A stretch of 9,826 nt of DNA from Pseudomonadota bacterium (GTDB taxonomy: Bacteria; Desulfobacterota; Desulfovibrionia; Desulfovibrionales; Desulfomicrobiaceae), in assembly GCA_023393525.1 (NCBI GenBank), contig JAEWKZ010000038.1, positions 1 to 9,826 of the forward strand, given 5' to 3'. A program made the position numbers and the translations under genes. Position 1 is the first letter of the stretch; each line of letters opens with the position of its first letter. Of the stretch, positions 7,332-9,826 are shown one piece after another. The notes beneath the pieces were generated by a model. That model was not told where the DNA came from, did not search any database, and was given only the letters and a program-made list of their open reading frames with translations.

Positions 7332-8308
7332 CGAAGCGCGCCGGGGTCCGTAAGCGCCGCCACGATCTCACGCGCCTGGCCGTCGCGGCCATACGCGGCG
7401 ACTGTCCGCGCCGCCTGCGCGAGAAGATCGGAATGCTGGGACAAGGCCATCGCGACCCGCTCCAACCCCAGAGCCGCCCCAAGCACGTCCCCGTCCGCCA
7501 TCCACCAGCCGTTGCCGCTCCACGGCACGTCGCGCGGTGAATACCCGTGCGGCGCATATCCACCCGGCTCGGCCTGGCGCATGTAATCCCACCCGCCAAA
7601 ACCTGTGAAGCCCACGCACAGGCAGCCGCAGGCCATGGCTTCGAGGGGGGGCAGGGCGAAACCCTCGGGAAATCCCGTGGCCAGGAAAACATGGCAGGAG
7701 CGCAACGCTTCGGCCACTCCGCTGCGGTCCAGGCCGTGAATGGGAACCCAGTCCACCCGTGTACCCGGATTGCGCTCCTCGAAGATGCGCCGGATATGTT
7801 CGGCCAGGGCCTTGTTTTTACGCGGCATGAAGCCGATGCGCGGCAATCCGTCCGGCTTCAAATCGGGGGGATAGAAAATACCGGTGTCCAGAGTCGGACG
7901 GATGACCGGCGGCCGCCGGCCCAGCACCTGCTCCATGTGCCAGGCCACGGGGTCGGATACGGCCAAAAACTCCACAGGCAGGTCCCTCCAGCGCACGCCC
8001 TGCTCCAGGCCGTGAAAGAGGTACGACCAGTTCTGGCAGTAGACCAGGGTCCGGCATCCGCGTCTCAGGCCCAACACCAGGGCGTTGGGCCAGCCCTCGG
8101 GGACCACGAACGCATCCCCGGCAGCCATGGCCGCATCCCCGGCCCGCACCCAGGGCAACTCAGCGTACTCTGCCACGCCGGGCGGTTCGTCCCAATACAA
8201 AATGCCCCCCAACCTGCCCAGGCTCTGCAACTGCCGGGCGATCTGCAGGAGCACCATGCAGCCCCCGGACATGCCCTTGAGGGGCGGGTAGAAAATCCAC
8301 GTTTTCAT
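7328..8308 (-). CDS. GT4 family glycosyltransferase with EX7E motif
   Basis: The first gene of the four-gene unit, 326 residues. The N terminus (MKTWIFYPPLKGMSGGCMVL) has the Gly-rich loop expected in the acceptor lobe of GT-B retaining enzymes. RIGFMPRKNK (157-166) supplies the basic phosphate-binding residues R163 and K164. E215-GFALPPL-E223 is an exact EX7E motif, followed by AMACGCLCVGF, typical of GT4. I chose the ATG at 8308. The open frame continues to 8416, but the extra 36 residues do not resemble the family and would run across the sigma-54 promoter candidate. The Shine-Dalgarno sequence is weak. The stop overlaps the CgeB-like start by four bases. Donor and acceptor are unknown. 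Confidence 0.88.
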   Translation of the reverse strand: MKTWIFYPPLKGMSGGCMVLLQIARQLQSLGRLGGILYWDEPPGVAEYAELPWVRAGDAAMAAGDAFVVPEGWPNALVLGLRRGCRTLVYCQNWSYLFHGLEQGVRWRDLPVEFLAVSDPVAWHMEQVLGRRPPVIRPTLDTGIFYPPDLKPDGLPRIGFMPRKNKALAEHIRRIFEERNPGTRVDWVPIHGLDRSGVAEALRSCHVFLATGFPEGFALPPLEAMACGCLCVGFTGFGGWDYMRQAEPGGYAPHGYSPRDVPWSGNGWWMADGDVLGAALGLERVAMALSQHSDLLAQAARTVAAYGRDGQAREIVAALTDPGALR

Positions 8309-8369
8309 GGCAGCACCCGAAGCCGTCTGGACTGATATTTGACTGAAACTGACGTCATGCCGCATCGTG

Positions 8370-8385
8370 AGCAAAATAAAGGCCA
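8370..8385 (-). promoter_or_regulatory. Candidate sigma-54 (RpoN) promoter of the glycosyltransferase operon
   Basis: On the minus strand the 16 bases read TGGCCTTTATTTTGCT. This matches both the -24 (TGGC) and -12 (TTGCW) boxes of the sigma-54 consensus, with the required GG-N10-GC spacing. It lies between the ATPase stop (8398) and the first operon ATG (8308). That predicts transcription starting near 8358 and a leader of about 50 bases. Sigma-54 promoters need an enhancer-binding activator, whose site would fall inside the 3' part of the ATPase gene. Such a match can occur by chance, but position, orientation and lack of competing coding sequence favour it. Confidence 0.55.
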
Positions 8386-8397
8386 GGAATGAAAATT

Positions 8398-9525
8398 TTA
8401 CAGCCTGTTCAGCCACTCGGAAAAGAACGGATCCACCACCCGCCAGACACCTTCTTCCGTTGTTTCGATCATGTCCTCGCGCAGCAGGATTTCACGGATA
8501 TCCGCAATGGAAGAAGCCGGCAGTTCGGCCTTGGCCACGAACTCGGCGCTCGTGAGTTGGGCGCTCGGGGTGGCGGACAATGTTTTCAGCAATCTCAATT
8601 GCCGCGTGGTCAGCGGAGCGATCATGGTTTCGTACAGGCCCGTTTCGGACTGAATCACGCTCATTTTCGCCAACTCCACGTCTTCCATGGTCACATCCCG
8701 ACCGCTGCGCTCATAGACTTCGCTGGCCAAACGCTGGACGTAAAAAGGGTATTGCCGTGCCGCCGCAACAAGAGCGTCACTCACCTGCGGATCAATATGC
8801 CTGCCTTCCTGGGCGAAAAACGAGCCTATGCATTGGGCAGTGTCTGAAATGGGCAGAGGAGGCAGAAACATCTTCACTGCCGAGAGGGTCAAAAAACGCT
8901 TCTGATCGCTGAACATGGCCAGCAGAAGACTTCGCCTGCTCCCGGAAAACACGAACGAAGCCGGCAATCCCTGGATGGTTTTGCGCACGATCCCTTCCAC
9001 GGCCTGGGACTCGGCGAGCTTGGTCAGGTCCTGAAACTCATCCATGACCACGTGGCATGGCCATTCCCGTGACTCGATGATTCGGGCCAAATCTTCGAGA
9101 GTCTGCTCCAACAGGGTCCGGGGATCCTGGCTCTCGTTGGCCCGCGCCACGGAAATGGCTGCTTCCCCGGCAGGATCGAAGGTCAGGACCGGACGAAACG
9201 CGCTCAAGGCGTTCAGCCAGCGTTTCCCCCTGGCCAACAGGGACTCCCGCGCATGCAGGGTCCTGAACATGTCGCGAGCCAAGCGGCGGGCGATCTCCGA
9301 GACACTGTCGACGCCCGAAAAATCGAACGAGAAGCAAAGATACCCCTCATCGTGCAGGAGTTTCTGCACCTTCCGGCACAGGGACGTTTTTCCATACCTG
9401 CGCGGCGAAGCGAGCACCACGTTCTGCGTGGCCCTGGCACAACGCAGGAGCCTGTGCACTTCCTCCTGGCGATCACAAAACGGATCGCCCTCTCCAAGCA
9501 CTTCAAGACGAAAAGGATTGGGCAT
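8398..9525 (-). CDS. Stand-alone archaeal-ATPase-type (ATPase_2) P-loop ATPase with C-terminal winged helix
   Basis: A 375-residue soluble protein. MPNPF and FCDRQEEVHRLL at the N terminus are the family opening. The Walker A region is SPRRYGKTSL (40-49), a variant P-loop with PRR before GKT that is characteristic of this family. Walker B is HVVMDEFQDL (158-167) with D162 and E163. FVFSGSRRSLL (191-201) is the sensor 1/arginine region. Residues about 300-365 (LTTRQLRLLKTLS through DPFFSEWL) form a winged-helix-like C-terminal domain. I chose the ATG at 9525 because GGAGGT lies nine bases upstream. A longer frame to 9579 would translate the palindrome. Members of this family are widespread, often mobile, and mostly of unknown function, with regulatory or defence roles suggested. 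The gene is separate from the glycosyltransferases. Confidence 0.85.
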   Translation of the reverse strand: MPNPFRLEVLGEGDPFCDRQEEVHRLLRCARATQNVVLASPRRYGKTSLCRKVQKLLHDEGYLCFSFDFSGVDSVSEIARRLARDMFRTLHARESLLARGKRWLNALSAFRPVLTFDPAGEAAISVARANESQDPRTLLEQTLEDLARIIESREWPCHVVMDEFQDLTKLAESQAVEGIVRKTIQGLPASFVFSGSRRSLLLAMFSDQKRFLTLSAVKMFLPPLPISDTAQCIGSFFAQEGRHIDPQVSDALVAAARQYPFYVQRLASEVYERSGRDVTMEDVELAKMSVIQSETGLYETMIAPLTTRQLRLLKTLSATPSAQLTSAEFVAKAELPASSIADIREILLREDMIETTEEGVWRVVDPFFSEWLNRL

Positions 9526-9526
9526 A

Positions 9527-9573
9527 ATTACGAAACCTCCGTTACGGAAATATCGTAACGGAAGTTTCGTAAT
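9527..9573 (-). promoter_or_regulatory. Large palindromic operator or leader hairpin upstream of the ATPase
   Basis: Two 20-base arms (9527-9546 and 9554-9573) are reverse complements except for one pair (9537/9563), separated by seven bases. On the minus-strand RNA that one difference becomes a G-U pair, so the RNA arms would pair fully. Each arm carries two TTACG half-sites (9528-9532, 9542-9546, and their complements 9554-9558, 9568-9572). The palindrome covers the predicted -10 box and the Shine-Dalgarno GGAGGT at 9535-9540. It is best read as an operator for a dimeric or tetrameric DNA-binding protein, possibly the ATPase itself through its winged helix. An RNA switch hiding the ribosome site is the alternative. 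Confidence 0.75.
9535..9540 (-). promoter_or_regulatory. Shine-Dalgarno site of the ATPase gene
   Basis: GGAGGT on the minus strand, nine bases before the ATG at 9525. It is one of the strongest ribosome sites in the window and decides the start. It lies inside the palindrome arm. The one imperfect DNA pair of the palindrome falls within it (G at 9537 opposite A at 9563), as if the palindrome had yielded to keep the ribosome site. Confidence 0.8.
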
Positions 9574-9579
9574 AGTCAA
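9552..9579 (-). promoter_or_regulatory. Predicted sigma-70 promoter of the ATPase gene
   Basis: On the minus strand TTGACT (9579-9574) is a five-of-six -35 match. Sixteen bases later TACGAT (9557-9552) is a four-of-six -10 match. Transcription would then start near the palindrome loop, at about 9546-9550, leaving only the downstream arm in the mRNA. The spacer and -10 are inside the palindrome, so a protein bound there should block RNA polymerase. The -10 is imperfect. Confidence 0.5.
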
Positions 9580-9609
9580 GACAACCCGGGCAAACGCTAA
9601 CCCCTTAAT

Positions 9610-9637
9610 AAAAAAAGGCCACGCGAACGCATGGCCT
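9610..9637 (-). terminator. Rho-independent terminator of a gene beyond the right edge
   Basis: Read on the minus strand, AGGCCA (9637-9632) pairs with TGGCCT (9621-9616). An inner GC/GC pairing closes the loop, and seven consecutive T follow (plus-strand A at 9610-9616). This is a standard intrinsic terminator. It points left and ends about 30 bases before the ATPase promoter, so it insulates that promoter from a minus-strand transcript entering from the right. Confidence 0.75.
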
Positions 9638-9662
9638 CAAAATGCTCAGTTCAAGAGCCCCC

Positions 9663-9707
9663 TACCCGGGTCAAGGGGCGAGCCCCTTGCGGGGTACGGA
9701 GCAGGGC
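9663..9707. repeat. GC-rich extragenic palindromic repeat, copy 1
   Basis: This 45-base copy matches 9782-9826 at 40 of 45 positions, exactly 119 bases apart. It begins TACCCGGGTCAAGGGG. It contains a hairpin in which CAAGGGG pairs with CCCCTTG around a four-base loop. It resembles REP-like intergenic elements that I recall as frequent in Desulfovibrionales genomes. Confidence 0.7.
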
Positions 9708-9752
9708 CCCGCTTCTTCCCACCGCACAACGTATCAAGAATGCCTCCGGCGG

Positions 9753-9773
9753 GCAGGGGGATGATCCCCCTGC
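9753..9773. repeat. Perfect GC-rich hairpin between the two repeat copies
   Basis: GCAGGGGGA (9753-9761) pairs perfectly with TCCCCCTGC (9765-9773) around a three-base loop. It is preceded by GCCTCCGGCGG (9742-9752), a smaller GCC/GGC palindrome. It is probably the central module of the same REP-like array. No T tract follows on either strand, so it is not an intrinsic terminator. Confidence 0.65.
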
Positions 9774-9781
9774 ACCCCCGT

Positions 9782-9826
9782 TACCCGGGTCAAGGGGTGA
9801 GCCCCTTGCGGGGCGCGGGGCAGAGC
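9782..9826. repeat. GC-rich extragenic palindromic repeat, copy 2 (may continue past the edge)
   Basis: Second copy of the 45-base repeat, with the same CAAGGGG/CCCCTTG hairpin (loop TGAG instead of CGAG). Five scattered differences from copy 1 include loop changes that leave the stem intact. The window ends inside or at the end of this unit, so further copies may follow. Confidence 0.7.

Larger units (their letters stand above)
9580..9826. other. Gene-free right end with terminator and palindromic repeats
   Basis: About 247 bases without a credible coding region. After the terminator comes a strongly GC-rich stretch made of small palindromes (separate entries). I see no tRNA, promoter or gene fragment. 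The gene served by the terminator must lie beyond the window. Confidence 0.6.

Noticed and set aside
7547..8335. Long plus-strand open frame opposite the GT4 gene
   Set aside because: It is antisense to an enzyme with an exact EX7E motif. The composition is typical of a shadow frame.
8309..8416. N-terminal extension of the GT4 gene
   Set aside because: It would run into the ATPase 3' end and through the sigma-54 promoter match. The family-like sequence begins at the ATG at 8308.
9526..9579. N-terminal extension of the ATPase
   Set aside because: It would translate the palindrome. A strong GGAGGT precedes the internal ATG at 9525, where the conserved MPNPF opening starts.
9663..9826. CRISPR array
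   Set aside because: There are only two 45-base copies 119 bases apart, with strong internal palindromes and a structured middle. This does not fit regular repeat-spacer organisation, and no cas genes are seen.

Overview
This window most likely comes from a chromosomal glycan-biosynthesis region of a sulfate-reducing deltaproteobacterium of the Desulfovibrio/Desulfomicrobium type. That placement is an inference. It rests on the protein styles (CgeB-like and GT2/GT4 glycosyltransferases), a close sigma-54 promoter match, and GC-rich palindromic intergenic repeats at the right end that resemble those common in Desulfovibrionales. No marker gene is present, so the taxon is not proven.

Layout. 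(1) 1-1120 is a complete IS630-family insertion sequence with one intact transposase on the minus strand and 30-base terminal inverted repeats ending in TA. (2) 1121-1232 is an AT-rich spacer with no gene. (3) 1233-4173 holds two plus-strand glycosyltransferase genes: a large protein with two tandem GT2 domains, and a GT4-like enzyme. Both are visibly AT-richer than what follows. (4) 4192-8308 is a GC-rich minus-strand operon of four glycosyltransferases, read right to left: GT4, CgeB-like (DUF3880-type), a short GT2, and a GT2 with a C-terminal extension. The genes are joined by two successive ATGA overlaps and a 12-base gap. A sigma-54-type promoter (TGGC-N7-TTGCT) lies just upstream at 8370-8385. 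(5) 8398-9525 on the minus strand encodes a stand-alone ATPase of the 'archaeal ATPase' (ATPase_2/MNS-like) type with a C-terminal winged helix. Its start region carries a 20-base-arm palindrome that covers the predicted -10 box and the Shine-Dalgarno sequence. (6) 9580-9826 has no gene. It holds a minus-strand intrinsic terminator for a gene beyond the right edge and a small array of GC-rich palindromic repeats.

Working together: six glycosyltransferases in two convergent transcription units probably build a surface polysaccharide, lipopolysaccharide O-chain or flagellin glycan. The sugars and acceptor cannot be read from the sequence. The sigma-54 promoter suggests the four-gene unit is switched on by an enhancer-binding activator. 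The ATPase shows no visible functional link to glycan synthesis. It looks like an independent, probably self-regulated cassette.
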